Below are positions 9,257 through 18,599 of a stretch of DNA of 64,000 nt, piece after piece. The notes beneath the pieces were generated by a model that was not told the DNA's origin, searched no databases, and was given only the letters and a program-made list of their open reading frames with translations. This stretch comes from Flavobacteriales bacterium (GTDB lineage: Bacteria; Bacteroidota; Bacteroidia; Flavobacteriales_D; Sanyastnellaceae). The position numbers were made by a program, and so were the translations under genes. The stretch lies in the NCBI GenBank assembly GCA_022447625.1, contig JAKVAX010000003.1:1-64000 (forward strand). Reading direction: 5' to 3'. Position 1 is the stretch's first letter, and each line of letters opens with the position of its first letter.

Positions 9257-9748
9257 TTAGTTCAAAGTACTCCGTTCTACTACGTTTCCGCTTGGACGGA
9301 GATCTATGAATTTATTGGTGTAGGAATCAAAGATATACCCCTGGATATTGAGGTTGACTTGATGTTCAGAGCGGATGATTGCGTTGAGTGTTTCCAGTTG
9401 TTTACGGAGATACAATCCCACTAAGGAGTGGGAAAGGTCATTTGCTAGGCAAATGACCTTTCCCTTTCCTCGTGTTTTTCTGTTTTGATCTGACTTAGAC
9501 TGCAGGTCCATTGGATTGACGGTTCCGATTTCAAACATCTCGGCCACGATGTAATTCGTGGTTGAGAGCACACAATTCACCGTCTCAATGTCTTTCGCTA
9601 TAATGAAATCAACGATGTCAATCATTGCCTTTTGATCAAACACAAGTGCATTACCTAGAGAGGAAAGAAAGTAATTTTTAGCGCTTGACTGATTATGTAT
9701 GGCCATCTCCAAACCATCAGTAGGGCAGATGAAAAACAGATTTTTCAT
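9257..9748 (-). CDS. Putative beta-carbonic-anhydrase-like protein without canonical zinc ligands
   Basis: A 163-residue cytosolic protein I cannot assign with certainty. Its order of elements resembles a beta-carbonic anhydrase: LFFICPTD at the N-terminus where the family has CxDSR; SSLGNALVFDQKAMIDIVDFII like the RNAGG/SL helix; then a helix LYLRKQLETLNAII and the ending LNIQGYIFDSYTNKFIDL, which matches the family pattern (R-Q-E-L, then G-x-x-YD-x-x-tGk-x-x-x-L). The usual HxxC ligand pair is missing: the matching place reads STTNYIV. It starts 29 bases after the theta-type enzyme gene and is probably co-transcribed. Alternative: an unrelated alpha/beta protein. Confidence 0.5.
   Translation of the reverse strand: MKNLFFICPTDGLEMAIHNQSSAKNYFLSSLGNALVFDQKAMIDIVDFIIAKDIETVNCVLSTTNYIVAEMFEIGTVNPMDLQSKSDQNRKTRGKGKVICLANDLSHSLVGLYLRKQLETLNAIIRSEHQVNLNIQGYIFDSYTNKFIDLRPSGNVVERSTLN
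9430..9464. repeat. Perfect 16-bp inverted repeat inside a gene
   Basis: 9430-9445 and 9449-9464 are exact reverse complements (GGGAAAGGTCATTTGC) around a 3-base TAG loop. It lies within the 163-residue gene and encodes KVICLANDLS plus flanking residues. A stem this long and perfect is unusual in coding DNA and looks like an in-frame hairpin insertion. Confidence 0.85.
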
Positions 9749-9777
9749 AGTGAAAGAGTCAGTTCAATCCAGAGGTT

Positions 9778-10491
9778 TTAAAGATTTTTTAAGTCAATCA
9801 CTTCGAAGTTTCGGGCATCGAAATAATCATCGACACCGTAGTCAGTATTGATGATGATTCCTCCGAGCAGCGTGACCGTATCTACATGAAATTCGTTCTT
9901 ACATGTTTGAATGTGTTCGTGAATCTTCTTGTCAATGATGTCATAACAGGCTTCGGTGATCGCCTTTGATTTATTGTCGCTTGATAGAATTTGCTCTTTG
10001 TAAGGGAGCAAGCTCTCTTCAAGTTTCATTTGCTGGTAGTCATCATCATTCATGACTGGAGCGTAAGAGTCATCATGGAAGCGGCTTAGCGCAAGCATAA
10101 GTGCACCACAAGAATTCCCGGTCTCCTCTTGACGAGGACGGTACATCTTTCCTAGGTCGCCATCCAATGTAATCCCGATGTGCGGACCGTAGAAAATAAA
10201 CGCGCTTCCTTCATCTGGGATGTGGTGAGCAAAAGCAGTCATACCCGTTTGTCCAGCAAAAGGTAGACCTCCCAATCCTCCCATAATGAATGGGCCGAAC
10301 AGTACATTGAAGAATGTTGTAGAAGGGACGTTAATATCATCGGAACACACAGACGTTGCCATGAGAACTTTCGAGATATCAATTTTATGTTCCAACTGCA
10401 TCTTACCTAAGTAATGGATGGAAGTGTCTTTTGCGTCTTTAGCGTTTGGGAAATATCCCTGTACGATTTTGTCAAATTTTCTTTGAAGCAT
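9778..10491 (-). CDS. Theta-type carbonic anhydrase, LCIB family
   Basis: A 237-residue protein matching the limiting-CO2-inducible protein B/C domain, which has a beta-carbonic-anhydrase-like fold and interconverts CO2 and bicarbonate. The signature parts are in order: SVCSDDIN (Cys49, Asp51), MGGLGGLPFAGQTGMTAFAHHIPD, YGPHIGI (His104), GDLGKMYRPRQ and NSCGALM (Cys128). Cys49/His104/Cys128 have the spacing of the family's zinc ligands. I do not see an arginine within about 12 residues after Cys49, where I would expect the partner of the catalytic Asp, so activity is not certain. The gene is followed 29 bases later by a beta-CA-like gene. Confidence 0.82.
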   Translation of the reverse strand: MLQRKFDKIVQGYFPNAKDAKDTSIHYLGKMQLEHKIDISKVLMATSVCSDDINVPSTTFFNVLFGPFIMGGLGGLPFAGQTGMTAFAHHIPDEGSAFIFYGPHIGITLDGDLGKMYRPRQEETGNSCGALMLALSRFHDDSYAPVMNDDDYQQMKLEESLLPYKEQILSSDNKSKAITEACYDIIDKKIHEHIQTCKNEFHVDTVTLLGGIIINTDYGVDDYFDARNFEVIDLKNL

Positions 10492-10786
10492 ATGATTCAG
10501 GTATTAGGGCTGAAGGGTGTGTATCAGCCAAAATCAATTGTTCCGAAAATAGGGAAAAGGAAGGTTAATGCAACATTGTTGCAGTAATATATCTCGTTCT
10601 CTCTTGCGAAAGAATCGATAAACAATAAACAATAATCGATAACTGGTTGGGCTAGAGGCGAGGGAATCGAGAAACAATAAACGATAATTGACAACTGGTT
10701 GGGCAAAAGACGAGAATCAAAAAAACGGATGCCGGAAGCCGGACGCCGGATTTAGGTCTAAAGCCTAACGCCTAGGTGCGTGGCTT
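10492..10786. repeat. Heptad-period intergenic repeat locus 5
   Basis: No gene is visible. From about 10613 the spacer reads in 7s: AATCGAT, AAACAAT, AAACAAT, AATCGAT, AACTGGT. A second, diverged copy follows near 10669-10704, also ending AACTGGTTGGGC. A GATGCCG/GAAGCCG/GACGCCG block lies near 10726-10750 and an AAGCCTAACGCCTA block near 10760-10774. The AATCGATAAACAA module reappears in reverse orientation at 19323-19352. Upstream of the theta-CA start (10492-10560) no clear -7 box was found. Confidence 0.75.
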
Positions 10787-13414
10787 TCAGCCACCGACGG
10801 CTTTCTTAATCTCATTCAGCTTCATCAATGCCTCCACTGGAGTGAGGGTGTTGATGTCTGTTGCTAGAATCTCTTCTTTCACTCGTTCAAGTACAGGATC
10901 ATCAAGTTGGAAGAAAGAGAGCTGCATGTCGTTGTCAGCGGCGATTTCTTTGGCTTTGCCTGAGAGTTCACCGGCGTGGCTCTTTTCGAGTTGTTTGAGG
11001 ACTTTCGAGGCACGTTCAATCACGGCTACAGGCATACCTGCGAGCTTGGCTACATGGATACCGAAACTGTGGTTTGAGCCTCCTTTGACGAGCTTGCGGA
11101 GGAAGATGATCTTTCCATTATGCTCCTTTACCGACACGTTGTAGTTATGGATGCGCTCGAAGGTGCCGGCCATCTCGTTCAACTCGTGGTAGTGCGTAGC
11201 GAAAAGCGTTTTCGCCCGTGCCTTTGGGTTTTGGTGCAAGTATTCTGCAATCGCCCAAGCGATGGAGATTCCATCGTAGGTTGAGGTTCCTCGTCCGATT
11301 TCGTCGAGGAGGACGAGGCTTCGGTCTGTGAGGTTGTTCAGGATAGAGGCCGTTTCGTTCATCTCTACCATGAAGGTTGATTCTCCACTTGAGATGTTGT
11401 CGCTGGCTCCTACTCGGGTGAAGATTTTATCGACTAAGCCAATGTCAGCGCTCTTTGCTGGGACGAATGATCCCATCTGGGCCATGAGGGTAATCAAGGC
11501 GGTTTGACGAAGTAAGGCAGACTTACCAGACATGTTTGGTCCGGTGATCATGATGATCTGCTGCTGCTCATTGTCGAGGTAAACATCGTTCGTTACATAG
11601 CTTTCTCCAAGTGGAAGATTCTGTTCGATCACTGGGTGACGACCATCTTTGATGTTCAAGACATGGTCTTCGTGTAGCGACGGACGAACATATCCGTTGC
11701 GAATGGCCACTTTGGCGAAGGAGATCAGGCTATCTAAGCGTGCGATCAACTGCGCGTTCAGCTGGATTGGAGCGATGTATTCAGAGATGGCTTGAACGAG
11801 CTCTGCAAACAGCTTCTGCTCGATGTCGCTAATCTTCTCTTCTGCTCCAAGGATTTTCGCTTCAAGTTCTTTGAGTTCCTCTGTGATGTATCGTTCAGCT
11901 TGCGTGAGGGTCTGTTTGCGAATCCAAGTCTCAGGCACCTTGTCTTTGTGCGCGTTACGTACTTCGAGGTAGTAGCCAAAGACGTTGTTGTAGGCAATCT
12001 TCAGTGATGGAATACCCGTGATCTCGCTTTCGCGTTGCTGGATGGCCATCAGGTGATCCTTGCCATTCGCAGAGATCGAACGTAGCTCATCGAGTTCTGG
12101 GTTGATGCCGTCAGCCATCACGCCACCCTTGTTTACGAGCAATGGTGGTTCTTCCAATACTTCAGCTGTGATACGATCACGAATAACCGAACACAAGTTT
12201 AGTTGGTCACCTAAGAGGCGAAGCTCTTCTATTTCTTGGTCGAGGCAGAATTCACGGATAGGCTCAATTGCCTGCAACGCATCACGCAGTTGCAACACCT
12301 CGCGTGGATTGATTCTTCCGGTCGCTGCTTTGGAGATCAAACGTTCTAGGTCACCAATGCTCTTCACTTCACGAGAGATGGCCTCTGCCGCTTCCGTGTT
12401 AGCGACCCAAAAAGCCACCGTATTCAAGCGCGACTCAATGTCTTTCTTCGTACGCAATGGCAACACCATCCAACGCTTCAGCATACGACTTCCCATCGGG
12501 GAAACGGTATGATCAAGGACATCGAAAAGGGTGGTGGCATCAGGATGCGGTGAGTTGATCAACTCAAGATTTCGGATTGTAAATCGATCAAGCCATACAT
12601 ATGAATCTTCGGCAATGCGACTGATCGAACGAATGTGATCGGTATCGCCATGCTTCGTCTCACCAAGGTAGTGCAAGGCTGCACCTGCGGCAATGACACC
12701 CAGCGAAAGCTCTTCAATTCCATACCCTTTCAGTGAAGATGTTTGGAAATGCTTCAAGAGCAAATCTTGCGCATAGTCTTCTGTAAAGACCCAATCTTCG
12801 AGCTTGTAGGTGTAGAAGCCATCGCCAAAAGCGTTGCTGAAAGTATCATCCGTATTGCGCTGGTACAGCACCTCACTCGGCTTAAAGCTCTGCATGAGCT
12901 TGTCGATGTAGACGGTACTTCCTTCAGCAACCAGGAATTCACCGGTCGAGATGTCCAAGAAACTCACTCCAGCCTGCTGCGCACGCTTATCAAAAGTCAC
13001 AGCAGCCAAGAAGTTGTTCGACTTCGTCTCGAGCACTTTGTCGTTCAAGGCTACCCCTGGAGTCACCAATTCAGTCACCCCACGCTTCACGATTTTCTTC
13101 GTGGTCTTAGGATCTTCCAGCTGATCACAAATCGCCACACGGTTCCCCGCACGAACAAGTTTCGGGAGGTAAGTGTCAAGACTGTGATGCGGGAATCCAG
13201 CGAGCTCGACATAAGCCGCTGCGCCATTCTTCCGCTTGGTCAATACGATGCCCAAGACCTGCGAGGCCTTGATCGCATCCTCCCCAAATGTTTCATAGAA
13301 ATCACCCACACGGAACAACAACAAGGCATCAGGATACTGAGACTTGATCTTGTTGTACTGCTTCATCAACGGCGTTTCCGCCGGCTTCTTCGATGCTGTT
13401 TTACTACCAGCCAT
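10787..13414 (-). CDS. mutS: DNA mismatch repair protein MutS
   Basis: The 875-residue protein recognises mismatches and starts methyl-independent repair with MutL. The N-terminal mismatch-binding domain has GDFYETF near residues 37-43, holding the Phe-x-Glu mismatch wedge. The connector, lever and clamp domains follow. The ATPase has Walker [14 protein letters not shown] near 625-637, Walker [14 protein letters not shown] near 700-712 and the helix-turn-helix tail. Length is normal. The gene stands alone between two heptad-repeat spacers; mutL is not in the window. Confidence 0.97.
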   Translation of the reverse strand: MAGSKTASKKPAETPLMKQYNKIKSQYPDALLLFRVGDFYETFGEDAIKASQVLGIVLTKRKNGAAAYVELAGFPHHSLDTYLPKLVRAGNRVAICDQLEDPKTTKKIVKRGVTELVTPGVALNDKVLETKSNNFLAAVTFDKRAQQAGVSFLDISTGEFLVAEGSTVYIDKLMQSFKPSEVLYQRNTDDTFSNAFGDGFYTYKLEDWVFTEDYAQDLLLKHFQTSSLKGYGIEELSLGVIAAGAALHYLGETKHGDTDHIRSISRIAEDSYVWLDRFTIRNLELINSPHPDATTLFDVLDHTVSPMGSRMLKRWMVLPLRTKKDIESRLNTVAFWVANTEAAEAISREVKSIGDLERLISKAATGRINPREVLQLRDALQAIEPIREFCLDQEIEELRLLGDQLNLCSVIRDRITAEVLEEPPLLVNKGGVMADGINPELDELRSISANGKDHLMAIQQRESEITGIPSLKIAYNNVFGYYLEVRNAHKDKVPETWIRKQTLTQAERYITEELKELEAKILGAEEKISDIEQKLFAELVQAISEYIAPIQLNAQLIARLDSLISFAKVAIRNGYVRPSLHEDHVLNIKDGRHPVIEQNLPLGESYVTNDVYLDNEQQQIIMITGPNMSGKSALLRQTALITLMAQMGSFVPAKSADIGLVDKIFTRVGASDNISSGESTFMVEMNETASILNNLTDRSLVLLDEIGRGTSTYDGISIAWAIAEYLHQNPKARAKTLFATHYHELNEMAGTFERIHNYNVSVKEHNGKIIFLRKLVKGGSNHSFGIHVAKLAGMPVAVIERASKVLKQLEKSHAGELSGKAKEIAADNDMQLSFFQLDDPVLERVKEEILATDINTLTPVEALMKLNEIKKAVGG

Positions 13415-13914
13415 ATGGGGGAAGAATGGTCCTAAAAAAAGCGAGCCGCCGCATCATTGACGAAACGGCAGCCCACCAGAAATCATGTAAAAATTCGTAT
13501 TGCATCTCGAAAATAGGGGGGATGCCGTTTTTTGGCAATTTGAGGTGCTTGGGGTTATTAACACGTTATTCACGAAAGTAGGGAGGGAGGGGGCTGAAGT
13601 GGCTGTTTGCGAGATGATATCGATAGGCTGTAGACCGTGGACCGTGGACCGTGGACTGTGGTTCGTGGTTCGCGGACCTTGGTTCGTAGAATTTGGAATG
13701 TTGAATTTGGAATGAAAGGCAGAGCAAAAAACGGACGCCGGGTGCCGGAATAAAGAGAAAATCTCTCCTAACCCATTTCAGATTGCCCAAGGGGCAATCC
13801 CTGCGGCAATAGTGGTGCAAAAGGAGCTACGCAAGGCGCAGCAAAAACGAATGTCGGCTGCTTACAAAAAACCCACTTAAGCCTTAAGCCATAGGCCTTA
13901 CGCCTTTAAAGTCG
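13415..13914. repeat. 500-bp spacer with heptad-period repeat locus 6
   Basis: No gene is supported between mutS and clpX. From about 13629 to 13715 the sequence runs in 7s for a dozen units: three CCGTGGA, then CTGTGGT, TCGTGGT, TCGCGGA, CCTTGGT, TCGTAGA and ATTTGGA/ATGTTGA variants. Next come a poly(A)-CGGACGCCGG-GTGCCGG block (13723-13750), the GATTGCCC hairpin (13781-13799, loop AAG) and CTTAAGC, CTTAAGC, CATAGGC, CTTACGC near 13872-13903. The part next to mutS (13415-13600) shows no repeats; I did not find a clear mutS promoter in it. Confidence 0.8.
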
Positions 13915-15147
13915 TTAAGCGACTTTAAGTTGAGAAATCTTCGACTTACTAAACTTCTCCTCCGCATACGAAAGCGTAATCTTCAATGATCCGCCGTCGC
14001 CGCTTGGCATTTCGAACATGGCGTCGGTCATGATGGCTTCGCATATAGAGCGGAGGCCGCGGGCACCGAGTTTGTATTCGACTGCTTTTTCTACGATGAA
14101 GTCGAGTACTTCTTTTTCGAAGCTGAGCTTGACATCGTCGAGTTCGAAGAGTTTTACGTACTGTTTGATCAGTGCGTTCTTCGGTTCAGTGAGGATACGA
14201 CGTAGTGTATCTGCATCCAATGGGTTGAGGTGCGTGAGTACCGGGAAACGGCCAATCAGTTCTGGAATCAATCCAAAGCTTTTCAGGTCTGTCGGTGCCA
14301 CGAATCGCAGGAGGCTTCCTGACATATCGATTTCAGCGTCATTCGAACCGTAACCGATGGTCGTCGTTTTCACACGGCGTTCGATCACACGTTCGATACC
14401 GTCGAAGGCACCTCCACAAACGAAGAGGATGTTCTTGGTATTCACTGAAATGAGTTTCTGTTCTGGGTGTTTACGTCCACCTTGTGGTGGCACATTTACG
14501 ATAGATCCTTCAAGAAGCTTAAGCAGGGCTTGCTGTACACCTTCACCGCTCACATCACGTGTGATGCTTGGGTTATCACTTTTACGAGCAATCTTGTCAA
14601 TCTCATCAATGAATACGATGCCGCGTTCAGCAGCTGAAACATCGAAGTCAGCTGATTGAAGCAGACGTGAGAGTACGCTTTCTACATCTTCACCTACATA
14701 ACCAGCCTCTGTGAGGATGGTCGCATCAGCGATACAGAAAGGTACGTTCAACATCTTCGCAATGGTTTTTGCGAGGAGGGTTTTACCCGTTCCGGTTTCA
14801 CCAACTAGGACAATATTCGACTTTTCGATCTCGATATCGTCATCGCTTTTTGCAGGGGGTTGAAGGAGGCGCTTGTAGTGGTTGTACACCGCTACACTCA
14901 AGACTTTCTTCGCTTCGTCTTGTCCGATCACGAACTCATCGAGGAAACGCTTAATGTCTTTTGGTTTCTGCAGCGTGAGGCTTGCTTCCACCTGAGAATT
15001 TTTCTCTTGAGCTAGTTCTTCGCGGACGATGTTATTCGCTTGATCGTTGCAATGATCGCAGATGTGACCAGTGATCCCTGCAATGAGGATATTCACTTCA
15101 CTTTTCTTTCTTCCGCAGAAGGAACAACTAATCTCTCTTTCAGCCAT
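13915..15147 (-). CDS. clpX: ATP-dependent Clp protease ATP-binding subunit ClpX
   Basis: The 410-residue AAA+ unfoldase feeds substrates to ClpP. The N-terminal zinc finger is complete (CSFC near residues 8-11, CDHC near 30-33). Walker A is [13 protein letters not shown], Walker B IVFIDEID, and the ClpP-docking loop is IGYGS where many ClpX proteins have IGF. I chose the start MAEREIS at 15147; a longer frame to 15210 reads through the hairpin and lacks homology. clpP lies upstream on the same strand with a 133-base gap holding a promoter-like box and a hairpin. Confidence 0.96.
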   Translation of the reverse strand: MAEREISCSFCGRKKSEVNILIAGITGHICDHCNDQANNIVREELAQEKNSQVEASLTLQKPKDIKRFLDEFVIGQDEAKKVLSVAVYNHYKRLLQPPAKSDDDIEIEKSNIVLVGETGTGKTLLAKTIAKMLNVPFCIADATILTEAGYVGEDVESVLSRLLQSADFDVSAAERGIVFIDEIDKIARKSDNPSITRDVSGEGVQQALLKLLEGSIVNVPPQGGRKHPEQKLISVNTKNILFVCGGAFDGIERVIERRVKTTTIGYGSNDAEIDMSGSLLRFVAPTDLKSFGLIPELIGRFPVLTHLNPLDADTLRRILTEPKNALIKQYVKLFELDDVKLSFEKEVLDFIVEKAVEYKLGARGLRSICEAIMTDAMFEMPSGDGGSLKITLSYAEEKFSKSKISQLKVA

Positions 15148-15198
15148 AGCACTGTCTTTCGTTCTTTTAGTCTTCCGCCGTATGGCGAAAAGAAAAAG

Positions 15199-15231
15199 AA
15201 AGCTGCACATAGTGTACAGCTTTCAAAGATA
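15199..15231 (-). promoter_or_regulatory. clpX promoter -7 box and adjoining hairpin
   Basis: Read on the minus strand, TATCTTTG (15224-15231) fits TAnnTTTG. Directly downstream, 15201-15221 forms AGCTGyAC/GTrCAGCT with one mismatch, followed by a T-rich stretch. The hairpin could terminate clpP transcripts, sit at the start of the clpX leader, or be an operator. No good -33 element is seen. Confidence 0.5.
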
Positions 15232-15280
15232 CGTTTTTAGGGTGAGGCGCCCTATTCAGGCCCCGTGTACCCTTGGAAAC

Positions 15281-15961
15281 TTATGATTTCTTCTCAAGAA
15301 CTTCGTCGATCATTCCGTACTCTTTGGCTTCATCAGCCTTCATCCAGTAATCACGGTCACTGTCTTCCCATACTTTCTCGTATGATTGACCTGAGTGGTT
15401 GCTGATAATACGGTACAACTCTTCTTTCAGCTTCTGGATTTCACGAGCTGTAATCTCGATGTCAGAAGCTTGACCGCGAGCCCCACCGAGTGGTTGGTGG
15501 ATCATCACGCGTGAGTGCTTCAATGCGGTACGCTTTCCAGCGTGGCCTGCACAAAGCAACACCGCGCCCATCGAAGCTGCCATACCAGTACAGATCGTCG
15601 CTACGTCAGGACGGATGTACTGCATGGTGTCGTAGATACCTAGACCTGCGTACACACTTCCACCAGGGGAATTGATGTAGATCTGGATGTCTTTCGTTGC
15701 ATCAGCAGACTCCAAGAAGAGTAGCTGTGCCTGAATGATGTTGGCGATGTAGTCGTCAATACCTGTTCCTAGGAAGATGATGCGGTCAGCCATGAGGCGT
15801 GAGAACACATCTACTTCGCGGAAAGGCATGTTACGTTCTTCGATCACGGTGCGGGTCATGTTTTCAGGACCGTACACGTGACTAATGTAATCATCAGCCG
15901 TGTGGCTGCTAATGCCGTGATTATGCACGGCGTATTTGAGGAATTCTTTACGATTGATCAT
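15281..15961 (-). CDS. clpP: ATP-dependent Clp protease proteolytic subunit ClpP
   Basis: A 226-residue serine peptidase that forms the tetradecameric Clp chamber. The catalytic Ser lies in [10 protein letters not shown] near residues 122-131 and the His in [10 protein letters not shown] near 146-155; the Asp follows further on. The N-terminal ~35 residues ([18 protein letters not shown]) are longer than in E. coli and may be processed. It lies between tig and clpX in the usual tig-clpP-clpX order. Confidence 0.96.
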   Translation of the reverse strand: MINRKEFLKYAVHNHGISSHTADDYISHVYGPENMTRTVIEERNMPFREVDVFSRLMADRIIFLGTGIDDYIANIIQAQLLFLESADATKDIQIYINSPGGSVYAGLGIYDTMQYIRPDVATICTGMAASMGAVLLCAGHAGKRTALKHSRVMIHQPLGGARGQASDIEITAREIQKLKEELYRIISNHSGQSYEKVWEDSDRDYWMKADEAKEYGMIDEVLEKKS

Positions 15962-15981
15962 TTCTGATTATCTGTTTCTGA

Positions 15982-16007
15982 GTGGGAAATTAGATAACAA
16001 TTCCCAC
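15982..16007 (-). promoter_or_regulatory. Hairpin in the tig-clpP spacer
   Basis: GTGGGAA (15982-15988) pairs with TTCCCAC (16001-16007), and the stem can be extended inward with ATT/AAT. It lies 20-46 bases before the clpP start and may regulate clpP translation or read-through from tig. No T-run follows, so a terminator is less likely. Confidence 0.35.
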
Positions 16008-16071
16008 CGTGAAAAGTTAAAGCTTCACAAGCGCAGATCGCCAGAAAGATTCCTCGGCTTATTAACGAGCC

Positions 16072-17427
16072 TTAGTTGGAATGTTCCTTAGCGAGCTCTA
16101 GGAAATCTTCGTATGAAACGGCCTTTTCCTTGATTTTCGCTTGTTCGATAAGTGCGTCGAGTACTTTATTCTCTTTAATAACATCATTAATACGCTGGCG
16201 TTCATTCTGATCACCAAGAACGTTGTTCGCGAAATTTTCAAGCATTTCTTCGTCGAGCGGCATACCGTATTGGGCGTATTGAGAACCAATCATTGCCTTC
16301 GCTTGCTCCTTGATTTCCTCGGGAGTAACGATGATTTCTTTGTCGGTAATCACTTTGCCCTCTACCAATTGCCACAGCAAGAAACGCGAGTAGCTTGGGT
16401 ACTCTTCTTCCACCTGTTCAGCCGTGACTGGCTTCTCATTTGAAAGTTGGATCCAGCGCTTCAGGAAGGCATCAGGAAGCTGCACATCGAGGTTGTCGAT
16501 GATGTGCTCGCTCATTTGACGCTTGTAAAGGTTGATCGAATCACGCTCGAACATGCTAGCTAATTGCTCTTCTAGCTTTGTACGGAATTCTTCTTCATCC
16601 TTGATTTCGTCTTTACCGAACACTTTATCGTAAAGCTCTTGATTCACTTCATGTGGTGTCAAACGCTTGATCTCATTAATGCGGAATTTGAAATTACCGA
16701 GATCATTCACTTGTTCTGGAGAAACGTTTAGCATGCGTGCCAAGTCGTCATTGTTCAATGAAACCTTGTACGGGTCTACTACAATTTCTTCGTCTTTCTT
16801 GACACCAGTAAGCGCTTTTTTCGTCTTCTTGTCTTCAACGCTATCGAGGGTGATGGTACCGTCGTTCATAATGCCGCCTTCGAGGATCTCACCGTTTTCG
16901 TCCAGTTGGATCATCGTTCCAAGTAGCAGGTCATTTTCTTCACTTGTTTCAGCATCTGCAACTTGTCCGTGACGACGCGAAAGGTCAGTTACGTGTGTAT
17001 CCATCATCTTCTTGTCGATCTTCACGGTATGACGAACAGGTAATTTTTTCATCGCCTTCTCCATGTCGATTTCAGGCGCCAATCCCATTTCATATTCGAA
17101 AGTGAATTTGTCTGGCTCATTCCAATCTCCCTGGATGTCGTCATTCTCAACCGGAATAGGATTTCCTAGAACATTGAGCTTCTCTGTTACGATGTGCTCG
17201 TAAAGCTTATCGTTCAGTACGCGGTTTAGCTCTTCAGCAAGAATGGCTTTACCGTACTGCTTCTTCACCAATCCGAGCGGCACTTTTCCAGGACGGAATC
17301 CTGGCATGTTCACCTGCTTACGGTATTGCTTCAATGAAGACTCGTACTTGTCGAAGTAATCTTCTTTCTCTAGGGTAATAGACAATCGGATATTTAGATC
17401 GTCTACTTGATTGCGCGTGATCTCCAT
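16072..17427 (-). CDS. tig: Trigger factor
   Basis: The 451-residue ribosome-associated folding chaperone. The N-terminal ribosome-binding domain contains MPGFRPGKVPLGLVKKQYG near residues 39-57, which matches the family GFRxGKxP signature. A diverged peptidyl-prolyl-isomerase-like part (GTMIQLDENGEILEGG) and a long helical C-terminal domain follow. It starts at MEITRNQ, 67 bases after tRNA-Leu, and is followed by clpP and clpX, linking folding and proteolysis. No separate promoter is evident between the terminator-like hairpin and the start. Confidence 0.95.
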   Translation of the reverse strand: MEITRNQVDDLNIRLSITLEKEDYFDKYESSLKQYRKQVNMPGFRPGKVPLGLVKKQYGKAILAEELNRVLNDKLYEHIVTEKLNVLGNPIPVENDDIQGDWNEPDKFTFEYEMGLAPEIDMEKAMKKLPVRHTVKIDKKMMDTHVTDLSRRHGQVADAETSEENDLLLGTMIQLDENGEILEGGIMNDGTITLDSVEDKKTKKALTGVKKDEEIVVDPYKVSLNNDDLARMLNVSPEQVNDLGNFKFRINEIKRLTPHEVNQELYDKVFGKDEIKDEEEFRTKLEEQLASMFERDSINLYKRQMSEHIIDNLDVQLPDAFLKRWIQLSNEKPVTAEQVEEEYPSYSRFLLWQLVEGKVITDKEIIVTPEEIKEQAKAMIGSQYAQYGMPLDEEMLENFANNVLGDQNERQRINDVIKENKVLDALIEQAKIKEKAVSYEDFLELAKEHSN

Positions 17428-17452
17428 GCGTTGGGTTTGCTTCTTAAAAAGT

Positions 17453-17474
17453 CGGCAGGCTTAATTGCCTGCCG
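17453..17474 (-). terminator. Terminator-like hairpin after tRNA-Leu
   Basis: CGGCAGGC/GCCTGCCG form a perfect 8-bp stem around TTAATT. On the minus strand it is followed by ACTTTTTAAG. It sits between the tRNA 3' end and tig, so it can stop or attenuate tRNA read-through into tig. Confidence 0.65.
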
Positions 17475-17494
17475 TCTTTTCCTGAGATTCGATT

Positions 17495-17579
17495 TGGTGC
17501 GGGTGGAGGGACTCGAACCCCCACGCCTCGCGGCACTAGATCCTAAGTCTAGCGTGTCTACCAATTTCACCACACCCGC
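17495..17579 (-). tRNA. tRNA-Leu (anticodon UAG), CCA encoded
   Basis: On the minus strand the acceptor stem GCGGGTG pairs with CACCCGC, and the discriminator A and CCA are encoded. The anticodon loop is CTTAGGA between stems CTAGA/TCTAG, giving anticodon TAG. The T arm contains GGTTCGAGTCC. A long variable arm (TGCCGCGAGGCGT) is typical of tRNA-Leu. The total is 85 nt with CCA. A good promoter precedes it and a terminator hairpin follows. Confidence 0.95.
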
Positions 17580-17604
17580 TTTAATTCCCACGAATTTGGG
17601 GCTG

Positions 17605-17636
17605 CAAAGATATGTTATTCTCTTTATTCCTTGCAA
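17605..17636 (-). promoter_or_regulatory. Promoter of tRNA-Leu
   Basis: On the minus strand TTG (17634-17636), a 21-base spacer and TATCTTTG (17605-17612) match the Bacteroidota TTG / TAnnTTTG pattern. The predicted start lies about 15-20 bases before the mature tRNA 5' end. Confidence 0.65.
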
Positions 17637-17669
17637 GCTTTCTGAAAGAAAAGGTCATTTTTTCTTTCT

Positions 17670-17682
17670 CGCTAGCGCGGAA
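17670..17682 (+). repeat. 13-bp iterated motif, intergenic copy
   Basis: CGCTAGCGCGGAA, an exact copy of the CGCTANCGCGGAA word, lies in the spacer between tRNA-Leu and the 285-residue gene. See the finding for all 17 positions. It is not part of a visible promoter or terminator. Confidence 0.8.
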
Positions 17683-17729
17683 TTGGGGAAATCGCTGAAA
17701 ACCAAATGATTCTGCAAGAGGAGCACGGG

Positions 17730-18587
17730 TTACTTTCTCACCTTTACTTCGCTGCAGCAATGGGTGAGATTCTCTAGTCTGCTTACCTCTCCGTTATCAA
17801 CACGATCCCAGAATTCGAGCATGTTGCCATTCTCGTCGATCTTCCACCCGTATTCATAGGTCTCGAAGCCTTTGAGATCAACCGTTCTGAATTTCTTCCA
17901 GTTACAGCTTCCGCAACCAGGAACGGCAAATTCCAGTTTGAGATGCTTCACCTTATCGTTGCGGTAACGGAGCTTGTTGCGCGAGATGCGCACGTCATAC
18001 TCTCGTCCTTTACCTACCGTTGCGCCAATATAGTCTTCATCATCGGTAGCGTTGATCTTGAAGCTAAACTCTTGCGTTACTGCCGGTTTGCGTTCAGTGC
18101 ACAAGGGCGGATTCAGTCCGCCATCATAGGTAGGTAGATCGGGGTTGCTATTCCAGTAGTCGTTTTCATTACGGTCAATGTCGTGTTCACCGTTGCGAAT
18201 CGTTTCCTTTTTCTCTTCTTCCACAGAAACCATGAGCGGGGTTTCTTTTACCTCAGGTCCCAGATAAGAAGGTTCCGTTGGTGCGGTGGTAGAGGAGAGC
18301 GGCTGCACCTGGATCGGTGAAATGGGATCGATAGTAGCAACGCGCTTTACAGAAGGGGTGAGTTCGGGCTCTAAAGCGCCAATCTCGTTGTGTTGTGATG
18401 GAAGCAACAACAATGCTGCTGCTCCCAGGATCAATCCGATCATCATCTTAAGTTTTAATGTGTGATACCATGAATTGGATCCTGCAGGAATGCCCGGGGT
18501 GGCCAAATACCCTCGTACTTGCTCTAACGAAACTTCTGGCGGAAGCTTCCGGACATGTTGGAACAAAGGGTCTATGTCGACTTGCAT
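17730..18587 (-). CDS. Membrane-anchored protein paired with an ECF-type sigma factor
   Basis: A 285-residue protein of unknown family. The first ~45 residues are cytosolic (MQVDIDPLFQHVRKLPPEVSLEQVRGYLA). One transmembrane helix (MMIGLILGAAALLLLP, near 48-63) leads to a periplasmic part with a Pro/Thr/Glu-rich linker and a Cys-containing C-terminal domain (CGSCNW, CC). It follows the sigma factor gene by 12 bases. Topology and position suggest an anti-sigma or signal-relay role, but no zinc-binding anti-sigma motif is seen, so this is inference. Confidence 0.6.
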   Translation of the reverse strand: MQVDIDPLFQHVRKLPPEVSLEQVRGYLATPGIPAGSNSWYHTLKLKMMIGLILGAAALLLLPSQHNEIGALEPELTPSVKRVATIDPISPIQVQPLSSTTAPTEPSYLGPEVKETPLMVSVEEEKKETIRNGEHDIDRNENDYWNSNPDLPTYDGGLNPPLCTERKPAVTQEFSFKINATDDEDYIGATVGKGREYDVRISRNKLRYRNDKVKHLKLEFAVPGCGSCNWKKFRTVDLKGFETYEYGWKIDENGNMLEFWDRVDNGEVSRLENLTHCCSEVKVRK

Positions 18588-18599
18588 CTGAATTCGTTT

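Noticed and set aside
12743-13435. 230-residue open frame on the plus strand opposite mutS
   Set aside because: Antisense shadow of a well-supported gene, with no domain and no promoter.
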